The position numbers were made by a program, and so were the translations under genes. From Rhizobium sp. WYJ-E13 (GTDB lineage: Bacteria; Pseudomonadota; Alphaproteobacteria; Rhizobiales; Rhizobiaceae), in NCBI RefSeq assembly GCF_018987265.1, contig NZ_CP076853.1, positions 2,170,001 to 2,234,000 on the forward strand: a stretch of 64,000 bases of DNA, given 5' to 3'. How positions within the stretch are numbered: position 1 is the first letter of the stretch; every line of letters starts with the position of its first letter. Below the pieces are notes generated by a model. It saw only the letters and a list, made by a program, of their open reading frames with translations. It made no database searches and was not told the origin of the DNA. This document shows, in pieces, positions 44,501 through 52,733 of this stretch.

Positions 44501-45350
44501 TGTAAGCAATACCGTCAATATCGGCCGCGCCTATATCGACGTTCTGCATGACATTACGCCCGACCTGAAAGGCGAATACGCCCTGTTCGGTACGCGCATG
44601 GAAGGCGACGGCGTCGATGTGAGCCGGCTGGAACCGCGCTTCGGCCTTGCCTGGGCTCCGACCCAGAGCCAGTGGCTGCGCGCCGCCTTCATGCGCCAGA
44701 GCCTCGATCTCGGCGTTCCTACTCTTGCCCCCATCGGCATCCTTGGTCTGCAGGCAAATCAGTTTTCGGTCAGTGCCGAAGGTTATGCGGACACGGCAGC
44801 CTTCCAGTGGGATGCAGAGTGGACCGACAGATTCTTCACTTCCGTCGAATACCAGCATCAGGAACTGCACGATTTCTCCATCGATCTGCCGCTGATTGCA
44901 CTTCCTGCCGATGACAGTATGTCGCTCTCGCGCGGCTCGATCGACCGCGCCGCCGTCACCGCTAACGTCGCGCTCGGCAACGGCTTCGGCCTGTCCGCCA
45001 CCTACGCCTATATGGATTCCGAGAACAAGGATCAGGGATCGCTGAACTACGGTGGCAACCTGCCTTATATCCCGCAAAACTCCGGCCAAGTCGCACTCAC
45101 CTGGGTCAACGAAGCCAAGGTGAAAGCCACCGTTGCCGCCAATTATATCGGCGAGCGTGATGGCGACGATCTCGGCACCAAGCTCGACGATTACTGGAGC
45201 GTCGACGCGCACCTCATCTGGGAACCCTTCGACAAGCGTATCGCGCTCGAAGCCGCCGCCTATAACCTGCTCGACGAGGATTTCGAAATCACGCCCGGCG
45301 TGCCCGGCTGGGGCCGCGCCTTCAAGGGCAGCCTGAAGATCCGCTTCTGA
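41577..45350 (+). CDS. FecR-TPR-outer-membrane beta-barrel fusion protein
   Basis: A 1257-residue exported protein. The start is ATG 41577 or, with GGGGG upstream, ATG 41595; a signal peptide ends near PVAAEP. Residues ~45-195 form a FecR domain (LLDGDVLRTNATGQLAILFS, then AAIRGTDWTMTV). Residues ~240-630 contain TPR repeats (EAEEAFKKAIELDPQDPLLH, AKREIDTAIALDPSFDIALL). The last ~600 residues are a beta-barrel ending in LKIRF, the aromatic C terminus of outer-membrane proteins. The stop overlaps the start of the CHASE2-cyclase gene. I infer that it binds a ligand or envelope component and reports to the cyclase. Confidence 0.85.
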   Translation: MRGYLSMSGPKSILCASTSLALMSALLAFPVAAEPVQRPTPVAGSVIARKTGEEVRFVDVTNWRVVDLNQDLLDGDVLRTNATGQLAILFSDHTQIRLGRNSALQVKKMSQTGDTILNLQSGTIWARAQRGGQGLTVETPAAAAAIRGTDWTMTVEGARTSMIVLEGRVALSNPQGSVEVNEGEGAVATIGQAPHKIISVNPDDREQMLFYLDLRDGFGLMPTSPLRADRMASERRRLLALPPARRTTDDWLELAEVQSAFDGRQAAAATLQNIRGRKLTVAQQARVDLLDATIAGSEKRYGDAAKLFQKALPHLDPTRRNMAQYGGYFARSLADPTHAEPPPKNTTGPYGAIMEAYTAGFLENPPVALEIIRKAEQRYPDDPTLPAVRAQLAQLVDDRKQMKEAFERSLALDPDHPMALAARAGYRAAYESDINGALADLNRALELAPGASGTLNSLGLLQSSRDANGEAEEAFKKAIELDPQDPLLHANLAILYLDQARMKEAKREIDTAIALDPSFDIALLARGRYYLQTGERDKALEDLLAASTANPGHSQSQLMLAAAHYEKGDRLPSQQALDNANRLDDNDPVISAFRTAVDIDDYNADGAIANAQEFLRRSRARGGDFSGLGANQSAGSTLNNAFRLQGLDAWGRYYGDAVFDPFKGSGYIDQSIKGSIFPFVNATSFSDDNVILNRANASSYSSFIQGLLLSPHMLSGRSRSASLFDVPFIEGSVGGGINSVDGHTRRTGEAEIQGYSNATIPISFYGNLTWEELALDGTYSGFGGYATDNKLLGGNGYITATVTPDDRVVAYVNHAKNSGTLNALSQGTALTDFLNLLGAGLPDIVTSQYSDRLVDAEITNAGIGWSHTFSYENILNGAFLYSETKSKVDNFLSVDDAPLFGLPDPEVIPFLDTTEESSSKTYIGALSHSIGNGPLTWRYGIEGGWIDGSTTTSSRLHDLFPRLLIIPETTDGPNPVSNTVNIGRAYIDVLHDITPDLKGEYALFGTRMEGDGVDVSRLEPRFGLAWAPTQSQWLRAAFMRQSLDLGVPTLAPIGILGLQANQFSVSAEGYADTAAFQWDAEWTDRFFTSVEYQHQELHDFSIDLPLIALPADDSMSLSRGSIDRAAVTANVALGNGFGLSATYAYMDSENKDQGSLNYGGNLPYIPQNSGQVALTWVNEAKVKATVAANYIGERDGDDLGTKLDDYWSVDAHLIWEPFDKRIALEAAAYNLLDEDFEITPGVPGWGRAFKGSLKIRF

Positions 45351-47365
45351 TGATGGCGCGCCCGGCCGCCCTGCAACGCCCCAACGCAGAGCGTCCGGAT
45401 CTGCCGCGCGGGGAGACCGGGCGCCCGCCCGGCTGGCCCTTCTCCAGCCGCGGCATTCGCCTGCTTGTACTGGCGCTGGTCACGCTGATCACCATTTCGC
45501 TGATCTCGCGCCTGCCCGCCTGGTCGCTCACGGAGCTGCGCACCTTCGACTATCTCTCCACCATCGACGACCCGACCCCGCCCGATGGCGGGCCGATCAT
45601 CGTGGCGATCGACGAGCCGGCGCTTGCCGATATCAATGCTCAATGGCCCTGGCCGCGCAGCCTGCATGCCGAACTCGTCAAACAGCTGCGCGCCGCCGGC
45701 GCAAAGGCGATCGCCCTCGATATCATCATGGCCGAGCCTTCGACGCCCGAAAACGATCAGGCGATAACATCCGTCGTCGGCCCGGACGTGGTGCTCGCCG
45801 GCGATGAGACGCTCATTCAGACGCCACAGGCCGATCAGCTGGTGCGCACCACGCCGCTGCCGCAGTTGACGCAGGCAGGCGCACGCACCGGCATCGCCTC
45901 CATCACGCTGAATGGCGACGGCATCTTCCGCAATATTCCATCCTATGAGGACGGCTTCGCCATGGAGCTTGCCAAGGCTGCGGGCATCAAGGCGCCGCAT
46001 CTGCCGGCAGGCGCGCTCGTCCAGTCCCTCGGCCCGGCCCGCAGTTACCCCACTGTCTCCTACTATCAGGCGCTCGACCCAAGGAATTTCCTGCCGCCCG
46101 ATATATTCAAGAATCGTGTCGTGTTGGTCGGCCTCAGCCTGCAGAATGCCCCCGAGATCGACCAGGGCGGCGTCGATGCTTATGCCACACCCTACACGGT
46201 GCACACCGGCAAGCTGATCTCGGGCGTCGAGGTACAGGCCACCATCTATGACAATATCGTCCATGGCCTGGCGATCACGGAGGCCGGCCTGCTGCTGGTC
46301 GCGATCTGCATCCTCATTGCCGTATTGCTGGCCGCCGCCACCGTCTGGAAAGCCACGAGCTGGCGCACCTTGGTCGCCACTGCCGCTGCTGTTCTCGCCT
46401 TTGCGGCGGCCAGTTATGCCGGCATCCGCTTTACCCATGTCTTCGTCTCGCCGCTTGGGCCGACCGTTGCATTCGTCGCGGTCGCCTTCGGCCAGGCGGC
46501 TTTCGATTATGCGCAGGAGCGCCACCAGAAGCGCCAGATCACCCGCGCTTTCGCCCAATATATCTCACCCGATCTGGTGCGCCGCCTCTCCAACGATCCC
46601 TCGCAGCTGAAGCTCGGCGGTGAGCGGCGCACGCTGACCGTCCTGTTTTCCGATGTGCGTGGCTTCACCACCATCGCTGAAACGATGAAGGACGATCCCG
46701 AGCAGCTGACGACGCTGATCAACCGGTTGCTGACGCCGCTATCCGATGTCGTCATGGATCACGGCGGCACGATCGACAAATATATGGGCGATTGCATCAT
46801 GGCCTTCTGGAATGCGCCGCTCGACGACCCCGACCATGCGCTGCATGCCGTGAAGGCCTCGATTGCCATGCAGGATGCGATCGCCACGCTGAACCGCGAT
46901 CTGGAGCGCGAAGCCATCGCGTCGGGCCGGCCGCTGCATGTCCTGAAAATGGGTGTCGGCATCAATACCGGCGAATGCATCGTCGGCAATATGGGCTCCA
47001 CCCGCCGCTTCGACTATTCCTGCCTTGGCGACAGCGTCAACCTCGCCTCTCGTCTCGAAGGCGCCTCGAAGAACTATGGCGTGGCCCTGCTGCTCGGCGA
47101 GGAAACCGCCCGCCTTGTCGCCGACCGCTACGCCGTGGTCGAACTCGACCGCATCATCGTCAAGGGCCGCACCGTCCCCTCGCCCATCTTCACCGTGCTC
47201 TACGGCTCGCACCGCGCGGTATTGCCGGAGCATAACGCCTTCCTGGAGGCGAAATATGCGGGCACACTGACCATGGCGGATCCCGCCTTCGAAACCCTGC
47301 CGAAAGCCATACCGGAGCTTGCGGCCTATTACGCGCTGATGCGCGGCGCCCTCGCACAGGACTAA
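45350..47365 (+). CDS. CHASE2-domain class III adenylate/guanylate cyclase
   Basis: A 671-residue membrane receptor. After an N-terminal helix (about 36-56) comes a large periplasmic CHASE2 domain (PIIVAIDEPALADINAQWPW, AKAIALDIIMAEP), then three membrane helices (about 305-400) and a cyclase domain. Metal-binding Asp residues are in FSDVRGFT and YMGDCIMAF; the purine-contacting Lys precedes YMGD and the partner position in DYSCLGDSVNLASR is Ser, as in class IIIb adenylate cyclases. Product is most likely cAMP. One-base overlap with the FecR-barrel gene couples their translation. Confidence 0.93.
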   Translation: MMARPAALQRPNAERPDLPRGETGRPPGWPFSSRGIRLLVLALVTLITISLISRLPAWSLTELRTFDYLSTIDDPTPPDGGPIIVAIDEPALADINAQWPWPRSLHAELVKQLRAAGAKAIALDIIMAEPSTPENDQAITSVVGPDVVLAGDETLIQTPQADQLVRTTPLPQLTQAGARTGIASITLNGDGIFRNIPSYEDGFAMELAKAAGIKAPHLPAGALVQSLGPARSYPTVSYYQALDPRNFLPPDIFKNRVVLVGLSLQNAPEIDQGGVDAYATPYTVHTGKLISGVEVQATIYDNIVHGLAITEAGLLLVAICILIAVLLAAATVWKATSWRTLVATAAAVLAFAAASYAGIRFTHVFVSPLGPTVAFVAVAFGQAAFDYAQERHQKRQITRAFAQYISPDLVRRLSNDPSQLKLGGERRTLTVLFSDVRGFTTIAETMKDDPEQLTTLINRLLTPLSDVVMDHGGTIDKYMGDCIMAFWNAPLDDPDHALHAVKASIAMQDAIATLNRDLEREAIASGRPLHVLKMGVGINTGECIVGNMGSTRRFDYSCLGDSVNLASRLEGASKNYGVALLLGEETARLVADRYAVVELDRIIVKGRTVPSPIFTVLYGSHRAVLPEHNAFLEAKYAGTLTMADPAFETLPKAIPELAAYYALMRGALAQD

Positions 47366-47447
47366 CCCGGTCCACACCGCACTTTCCCCCGGCGGCCTTT
47401 TGCGTCTAGGATGTCGAAGACTCGTCAATCAGCCAAGAAGTCCCATC

Positions 47448-48140
47448 ATGTCCCTTCCCGCCACCGTCATTCCCTTGCCGCAGCCCGTTCTCCTGCCCGT
47501 CGAAGACAGCGCAGAAAGCTTCCCCGTCCGCCGCGTCTATTGCGTCGGCCGCAACTATGCCGACCACGCCATCGAAATGGGCCATGACCCGAACCGCGAG
47601 CCGCCCTTCTTCTTCCAGAAGAATGCCGACAACCTGTTTTCCGGTAGGGACTTCCCCTATCCGCCGCTGTCGAACGATGTGCATTTCGAGGTCGAATGCG
47701 TGCTGGCGCTGAAGGCCGGCGGCGCCGATATTCCCGCCGAAAAGGCGCTCGACTGCATCTATGGCTACGGCGTCGGCATCGATTTCACCCGCCGCGACCT
47801 GCAGGCCGAAGCCAAGAAGCTCGGCCGCCCGTGGGAGCTCGCCAAGGCTTTCGAACATTCCGCCCCGGTCTCTCCCATCGTCCCGGCCAGCCGCATCGGC
47901 CATCCCACCGCCGGCCGCGTCTGGCTGGAGGTGAATGGCGTCAAAAAGCAGGATGGTGACTTAAACCAGATGATCTGGAAAGTGCCGGAAATCATTGCAG
48001 AGCTTTCGAAACTCTTCGTTCTCGCCCCAGGCGACGTCATCATGACCGGAACACCTGCCGGTGTCGCCGCCATCAACAAGGGCGACAGCATTTCCTGCGG
48101 CGTCGACGGCATCGCGACGCTGTCGCTGAAAGTGGTCTGA
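47448..48140 (+). CDS. Fumarylacetoacetate-hydrolase-family protein (fumarylpyruvate-hydrolase-like)
   Basis: A 230-residue enzyme. The FAH core has VGRNYADHAIEMG, the metal ligands in HFEVECVLAL (two Glu) and GIDFTRRDLQ (Asp), and the closing IMTGTPAGVAAINKGDSISC. Members cleave carbon-carbon bonds of acylpyruvates in aromatic catabolism or act as oxaloacetate decarboxylases. The ATG at 47448 is preceded by AAGAAG. It lies ten bases ahead of the gamma-carbonic anhydrase gene, so the two probably share a transcript. Confidence 0.92.
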   Translation: MSLPATVIPLPQPVLLPVEDSAESFPVRRVYCVGRNYADHAIEMGHDPNREPPFFFQKNADNLFSGRDFPYPPLSNDVHFEVECVLALKAGGADIPAEKALDCIYGYGVGIDFTRRDLQAEAKKLGRPWELAKAFEHSAPVSPIVPASRIGHPTAGRVWLEVNGVKKQDGDLNQMIWKVPEIIAELSKLFVLAPGDVIMTGTPAGVAAINKGDSISCGVDGIATLSLKVV

Positions 48141-48150
48141 GGAGGCAGCG

Positions 48151-48681
48151 ATGGCGATCTATGCGCTCGGAGGCATCAAGCCGAAACTGCCTCCACCAGG
48201 CACCTTCTGGATCGCCTCCGACGCGCATGTGATCGGCGATGTGGAACTTGCCGAAGAGGTCGGCATCTGGTTCGGCGCGGTGCTGCGTGGCGACAACGAA
48301 CCGATCGCGATCGGCAAGGCCACCAACCTGCAGGAAGGCGTCATGGTCCACACCGACCCCGGCTTCCCGACGACGATCGGCGAAAATTGCACCATCGGCC
48401 ACCACGCCATCACCCACGGCTGCACGATCGGCAACAACTCGCTCGTCGGCATGGGCGCCACCATCCTGAACGGCGCCAGGATCGGCAACAACTGCCTCGT
48501 CGGCGCCAATGCGCTAGTCACCGAAGGCAAGGAATTCCCCGACAATTCCCTGATCGTCGGCTCACCCGCCAAAGCGATCCGCACGCTGGACGACGAGGCG
48601 GTCGCCAGGATCGCCCAGTCCGCGAAGAAATATGTCGGCAACTGGCAGCGCTTTGCGCGGGATCTGGTGCGGATCGATTGA
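48151..48681 (+). CDS. Gamma-carbonic-anhydrase-family protein
   Basis: A 176-residue left-handed beta-helix protein. The zinc ligands are the His in VMVHTD and the two His in IGHHAITHGC; hexapeptide turns follow (IGNNSLVGMGATILNGARIG). The end reads KKYVGNWQRFARDLVRID. Gamma-carbonic anhydrases hydrate CO2, although many homologues are inactive. GGAGGCAGCG precedes the ATG. Diverged copies of its 3' part recur at 51341, 54251 and 56881. Confidence 0.93.
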   Translation: MAIYALGGIKPKLPPPGTFWIASDAHVIGDVELAEEVGIWFGAVLRGDNEPIAIGKATNLQEGVMVHTDPGFPTTIGENCTIGHHAITHGCTIGNNSLVGMGATILNGARIGNNCLVGANALVTEGKEFPDNSLIVGSPAKAIRTLDDEAVARIAQSAKKYVGNWQRFARDLVRID

Positions 48682-48759
48682 CAATCGACCGCGCGGATCG
48701 ACCAAAATCGACCGCGGGATCGTAGGCGACCGCAGGAGGATCGGTCAGCGAAGCAGTTT

Positions 48760-49458
48760 TCAGTCGGTTGCTGCGGCGAGAATCCTGCCGCCTTTCGGCT
48801 CCTGGACGATGATGGCGCTCTTGAGGTCGCCGGTTGCAGCCGGGATCGGCAACCTCAACATCTTGCCGTTCCAGGTCCCGAGACGCGTCAGTTCGTGCAC
48901 GACATGGGCATGCGGCAATGTCTCGCCGGCATTCTCGCCTCTGGCGACCGGAACCTGCACGGTGCCCGGAGCGTAGCGGACGAGCCACACGTCGGCGGCG
49001 GCGGTCCGGTCCTTCGCAGCGTCGATGACAGCCGCATTCCGGACAAGCGCGATCCCAGGGCCGGATAGTGCGGGCTCGGACGCGATCACGCGCCGGATCT
49101 CGTTGAGATCATAGCCGATGGTCGACTGATGGCCATTGACCACCATCTGCGGCGTGAAAGGGCCGGATTGGCCGAGTGCCGGCTCATAGGTCACCTGCCG
49201 GTCAGTGAACTCCCTCCTCCCGAAAATGTCCTTCCATCCAAGATAGTCCCAATAAGTCACCGAGAAGCTCAAAGTGAGCACATCAGGATCGTTGCTGAGC
49301 TTGACGAGATTGGCATTGGCCGGAGGACATGAGGAACAGCCCTGGCTGGTGAACAGTTCGACGACCGCAGGCGATTGCCCAGCGCCGGCCTGAGCGGCGG
49401 AACCAAGGCCGAAGACTGCTGCGATGATCGCAAGATTGAACGCGGCGGATTGTTTCAT
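48760..49458 (-). CDS. DUF1223 thioredoxin-like secreted protein
   Basis: A 232-residue protein with a signal peptide (MKQSAAFNLAIIAAVFGLGS, cleaved near AQAG). The DUF1223 hallmark AVVELFTSQGCSSCPPANAN contains a CxxC redox pair; SVTYWDYLGWKD and TPQMVVNGH are also typical. Probably a periplasmic thiol-redox protein. The start MKQSAA at 49458 is chosen over 49512 because it gives a normal signal peptide. It converges on the carbonic anhydrase gene. Confidence 0.9.
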   Translation of the reverse strand: MKQSAAFNLAIIAAVFGLGSAAQAGAGQSPAVVELFTSQGCSSCPPANANLVKLSNDPDVLTLSFSVTYWDYLGWKDIFGRREFTDRQVTYEPALGQSGPFTPQMVVNGHQSTIGYDLNEIRRVIASEPALSGPGIALVRNAAVIDAAKDRTAAADVWLVRYAPGTVQVPVARGENAGETLPHAHVVHELTRLGTWNGKMLRLPIPAATGDLKSAIIVQEPKGGRILAAATD

Positions 49459-49694
49459 GGCGGTGCTCCCTGGTGATCTGCATCTCGTTCTCCTTCGCAG
49501 GTGGAACGCCATTCGTTACAGCTTCACGCACTTGTGACGGCGTCGCCCGGATGTCCTGAAAGCCGCACCGCCAGCCTTTCCCGGTGAAAGGTTCGCGGCT
49601 GCGAAGAAAAAACTTCGGAACGCCAGTAACAAATCCCGCTTCGCCTACGTACATGCAAGTAGGGGCGTGACGGTACCGGACATCGAAAACGATC

Positions 49695-50555
49695 ATGGCA
49701 ACACTCGACGATCACAGCCAGGCCACTCCAGCAGGCCCGATGACAACAATCATCCGCCGGCACTCGCTGGCGACCCGCATTACACACTGGATCAACGTTC
49801 TCTGTCTCAGCCTGCTTTTGATGAGCGGGCTGCAGATTTTCAATGCCCACCCGGCGCTCTATTGGGGCCAGTACGGCGCGAATGCAGACCCGTCATGGCT
49901 GTCGATCGGTGCCGTCGATGAGGATGGCGCAACGCGCGGCGTGCTTCGCATCGGCAAGCTGCAGATCACGACAACAGGTCTTCTCGGCGTTTCGGGAACC
50001 GGCGATGACGCGGCCGAGCGTGGCTTCCCTTCCTGGATCACCATTCCGAGCTACCAGGATCTCGCAACCGGCCGCCGCTGGCATCTGTTCTTTGCCTGGC
50101 TCTTCGTCATCAACGGATCGATCTATGCGCTCATCGGCTTTCTGTCAGGCCATTTCCGCCGCGATCTGGCACCGAGCGGGGAAGAGATCTCGCCGCGCCA
50201 TCTGGGGCAGGAGATAGCCGACCACGCGCGCCTGCGCTTCCCCAAGGGTGAAAAGGCAAGGCGTTACAATGTGCTGCAGAAGCTCGCCTACCTGATCGTC
50301 ATCTTCATCCTGCTGCCGCTGATGTTTGCAACGGGCCTGACCATGTCGCCCGCCATGGATGCCGGCTATCCCTTCCTGCTCGACCTCTTCGGCGGCAGGC
50401 AAACGGCCCGGTCGATCCACTTCATCTGCGCCTGGTCGATCGTCCTCTTCGTTTTCGTGCATATCGCAATGGTGATCCTGTCCGGCCTCTGGAACAACAT
50501 GCGCTCGATGATAACGGGCCGCTACGTGATCGAAACCGAAAGGGACGATCGATGA
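49695..50555 (+). CDS. Cytochrome b561-type membrane subunit
   Basis: A 286-residue protein with four to five membrane helices. Heme-ligand His residues are in ATRITHWINV, the WHLFFAWLF helix and HFICAWSIVLFVFVHIAMV. It would pass electrons from the quinone pool to the periplasmic molybdoenzyme encoded next; the genes overlap by four bases (ATGA). This pairing resembles MsrQ/MsrP in logic but the cytochrome is of the b561/FdnI-like group. Confidence 0.88.
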   Translation: MATLDDHSQATPAGPMTTIIRRHSLATRITHWINVLCLSLLLMSGLQIFNAHPALYWGQYGANADPSWLSIGAVDEDGATRGVLRIGKLQITTTGLLGVSGTGDDAAERGFPSWITIPSYQDLATGRRWHLFFAWLFVINGSIYALIGFLSGHFRRDLAPSGEEISPRHLGQEIADHARLRFPKGEKARRYNVLQKLAYLIVIFILLPLMFATGLTMSPAMDAGYPFLLDLFGGRQTARSIHFICAWSIVLFVFVHIAMVILSGLWNNMRSMITGRYVIETERDDR

Positions 50556-51328
50556 CCTTCTCCATCACACGCCGCGGCCTGTTGATCGGGTCGGCTGCCG
50601 GCCTCGGTGCATTCGGCCTGACCGGCTGCGACGATGTCGTCCAGAACTCCAATGTCCAGTCCGTTCTCGATATGGCCGAGACGCTGACGATGAAAAGCCA
50701 GCGGCTGCTCGTTCCCAGGGACAAGCTGGCGCCGGAATATTCCGAAGCCGATATCTCGCCGACATTCCGGCCGAACGGCACGAGCCAGCCCGACAGCGAA
50801 GCCTATGCGCAGATGATGGCAACCGGCTTTGCCGACTGGCGACTGAAGATTGACGGGCTGGTAGAGCGTCCCGTCGAGCTTTCGCTCGCAGATCTGAAGA
50901 AGCTGCCTTCACGCACCCAGATCACCCGGCACGACTGCGTCGAGGGCTGGAGCGCCATCGGCAAGTGGACGGGCGCGCAGCTCGGACCACTGCTGCAGAG
51001 CGTGGGGCTGAAGCCTGCCGCCCGCTATGCCGTCTTCTACTGCGCAGACCAGCTCGAACTGACGCTGGACGGCAGCGGAACCTACTACGAAAGCATCGAT
51101 CTTATTGACGCCTTTCACCCGCAGACCATCCTCGCCTACCAGATGAACGGCAAGGATCTGGAGGTCGCCCACGGCGCCCCGCTTCGCCTGCGCGTCGAGC
51201 GCCAGCTCGGCTACAAGCATGCCAAATACCTAATGCGGATCGAGATGAAGGACAGCTTCGCCGGCCTGTGGGGCGGCAAGGGCGGCTTCTGGGAAGACCG
51301 GGGCTACGAGTGGTACGCCGGAATCTAG
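50552..51328 (+). CDS. Tat-exported molybdopterin oxidoreductase (sulfite-oxidase fold)
   Basis: A 258-residue protein. The twin-arginine signal is SITRRGLLIGSAAG, and a Cys at the signal end (LTGCDD) suggests lipid attachment. The catalytic core has the Mo-coordinating Cys in TRHDCVEGWSAIGKWTG and the typical end HAKYLMRIEMKDS. Related to MsrP/YedY; the substrate may be a sulfoxide or another periplasmic oxidant. Follows its cytochrome gene with a four-base overlap. A carbonic anhydrase relic starts 12 bases after its stop. Confidence 0.9.
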   Translation: MTFSITRRGLLIGSAAGLGAFGLTGCDDVVQNSNVQSVLDMAETLTMKSQRLLVPRDKLAPEYSEADISPTFRPNGTSQPDSEAYAQMMATGFADWRLKIDGLVERPVELSLADLKKLPSRTQITRHDCVEGWSAIGKWTGAQLGPLLQSVGLKPAARYAVFYCADQLELTLDGSGTYYESIDLIDAFHPQTILAYQMNGKDLEVAHGAPLRLRVERQLGYKHAKYLMRIEMKDSFAGLWGGKGGFWEDRGYEWYAGI

Positions 51329-51340
51329 GAATGACCGCCG

Positions 51341-51470
51341 CTGCAAGATCGGCAACACCTGCCTCATCGGCGCCGACGCGCTCATTACCGAGGGCGATGA
51401 ATTCCCCGACAACTCCCTGATTGCCATCGCACGGCAAGGCCATTCGTGCGCTGGAGATCGAGGCGATGGC
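51341..51470 (+). pseudogene. Relic of gamma-carbonic anhydrase, middle part
   Basis: The stretch codes KIGNTCLIGADALITEGDEF then PDNSLI, matching residues ~108-136 of the protein encoded at 48151 (RIGNNCLVGANALVTEGKEF). After a one-base shift the match continues with GKAIRAL against AKAIRTL. Sequence before and after is unrelated to the gene. It lies directly after the molybdoenzyme stop codon. Confidence 0.85.
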
Positions 51471-51598
51471 CTATGGATATGGGCAAAGCAGCCCTGATGC
51501 GTCAGCATGATCCGGCGGGGAAGCTCATTGGTATGCGCAGAACATCTGGCATCCGCAAGCCGACGCTGGCATAAATGAGCTTCATCGAGGGAGGCATC

Positions 51599-52372
51599 AT
51601 GATGCAGAAGAACGCGCCGGACTTCAGCCTTGCGGGCAAGGTGACTTTGGTGACGGGAGCGAGCCGTGGCATCGGTCGGGCTTGCGCACTTGCCTGTGCC
51701 GCAGCAGGCTCCGATATTGTTTTGGGGGTCCGTGATGTCGCAGCCTCGGCGGACCTCGTTGCCGAACTCGAGGGCATGGGACGAAAAGTTCTCCCTGTCG
51801 AACTGGACATTCCCAACAAGGCCCATATCGCACAAGCCGTCGACGCGGCGCTTGCCACGTTCGGTCGGATCGACATCCTCGTCAACAATGTCGGCGTGGC
51901 TCCGGGCAATCTTGCCGAACTCGTTGAGGAGAAGGATCTTGATGAGATACTCGATGTCAACATCAAGGGCACCTTTCTGATGACGCAGGCAGTTGGCCGT
52001 CACATGATCAAGCGCCATGGGGGCCGGATCATCAACATCAGCTCACAGGCCGGTACCGTGGCACTGCGTGGCGAGGCAATCTATTGCATGAGCAAGGCGG
52101 CAATCAATCACCTCACGCGCTGCCTCGCAGCCGAATGGGCACGCTACGATATCACCGTAAATACCGTATCGCCGACGTTCATTCAAACCGACGGCACAGC
52201 ACCTTTTCTGTCCGATGCCGACAATCGCAAAGCGACGCTCGATCACATTCCACTCGGTCGAATCGGTGAAACCGATGATGTGGTGGGTGCCGTAGTCTTC
52301 CTTGCATCGCCGGCTGCGAGCCTGATCACCGGCGCGAACCTGCTGGTGGACGGTGGATGGTCCGTCGCCTGA
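51599..52372 (+). CDS. SDR-family oxidoreductase
   Basis: A 257-residue classical short-chain dehydrogenase. The cofactor motif is TGASRGIGRA, followed by NNVG, the active-site Ser in NISSQAG and the Tyr-Lys pair in YCMSKAAINH. The C terminus GANLLVDGGW is typical. The ATG at 51599 follows GAGGGAGG; 51575 is an alternative upstream in-frame codon. Probably a ketoreductase or sugar-alcohol dehydrogenase; substrate unknown. Confidence 0.9.
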   Translation: MMQKNAPDFSLAGKVTLVTGASRGIGRACALACAAAGSDIVLGVRDVAASADLVAELEGMGRKVLPVELDIPNKAHIAQAVDAALATFGRIDILVNNVGVAPGNLAELVEEKDLDEILDVNIKGTFLMTQAVGRHMIKRHGGRIINISSQAGTVALRGEAIYCMSKAAINHLTRCLAAEWARYDITVNTVSPTFIQTDGTAPFLSDADNRKATLDHIPLGRIGETDDVVGAVVFLASPAASLITGANLLVDGGWSVA

Positions 52373-52733
52373 GGCCGAGACGCCAGCGGCACTTTTCTCC
52401 GCAACTTGACGCGGCCCCACGATTCACGGCCTAGTTTGCATTCCCGATATCAAAGCGAACGATTCTGTAGTCCTCCATGCGCCGCAGCCTTGTCCTTCAG
52501 CCATGACTTTGCCCCTACAGCGGCCGGCATTCAGATCGAATAGCCTCTGCATCACCTCGACTGACTGCCGACTACCGATCAGCTTGCGCCGATCGGGGGT
52601 GGATCGACTATTGCCGAGAAGGCGAGCGGCGAACTCTGGCATGCATCTCTTCTGCCAGCGCTTTCAAGGATGCGAAAAAGGCCGGCATCGGCCAGCCTTT
52701 TCCTGGTGCTGATCTTCCCGAAGCCCAGAGGTC
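52373..52733. other. Intergenic stretch between two SDR genes
   Basis: About 360 bases between converging SDR genes. A minus-strand frame at 52424-52642 (72 residues, starting MPEFAARLLGNSRS) looks somewhat protein-like but has no recognised domain or ribosome binding site; it may be a relic. The right end holds the terminator of the next gene. Confidence 0.45.
52675..52701 (-). terminator. Rho-independent terminator of minus-strand SDR gene
   Basis: On the minus strand AAAAGGC-TGGC pairs with GCCG-GCCTTTTT around a short loop and is followed by a T-run. It lies about 35 bases after the SDR stop codon. Confidence 0.7.

Noticed and set aside
45260..46558. Minus-strand frame opposite the CHASE2 cyclase
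   Set aside because: Shadow of the cyclase gene; no start signal and no recognisable domain.
40924..47365. Calling the locus a canonical Pycsar system
   Set aside because: Canonical systems pair a soluble pyrimidine cyclase with the effector in one operon. Here the cyclase looks like an adenylate cyclase and the effector is divergent.
51341..51470. A second functional carbonic anhydrase gene
   Set aside because: Only the middle of the gene is present, with a frameshift and no metal-binding His residues.
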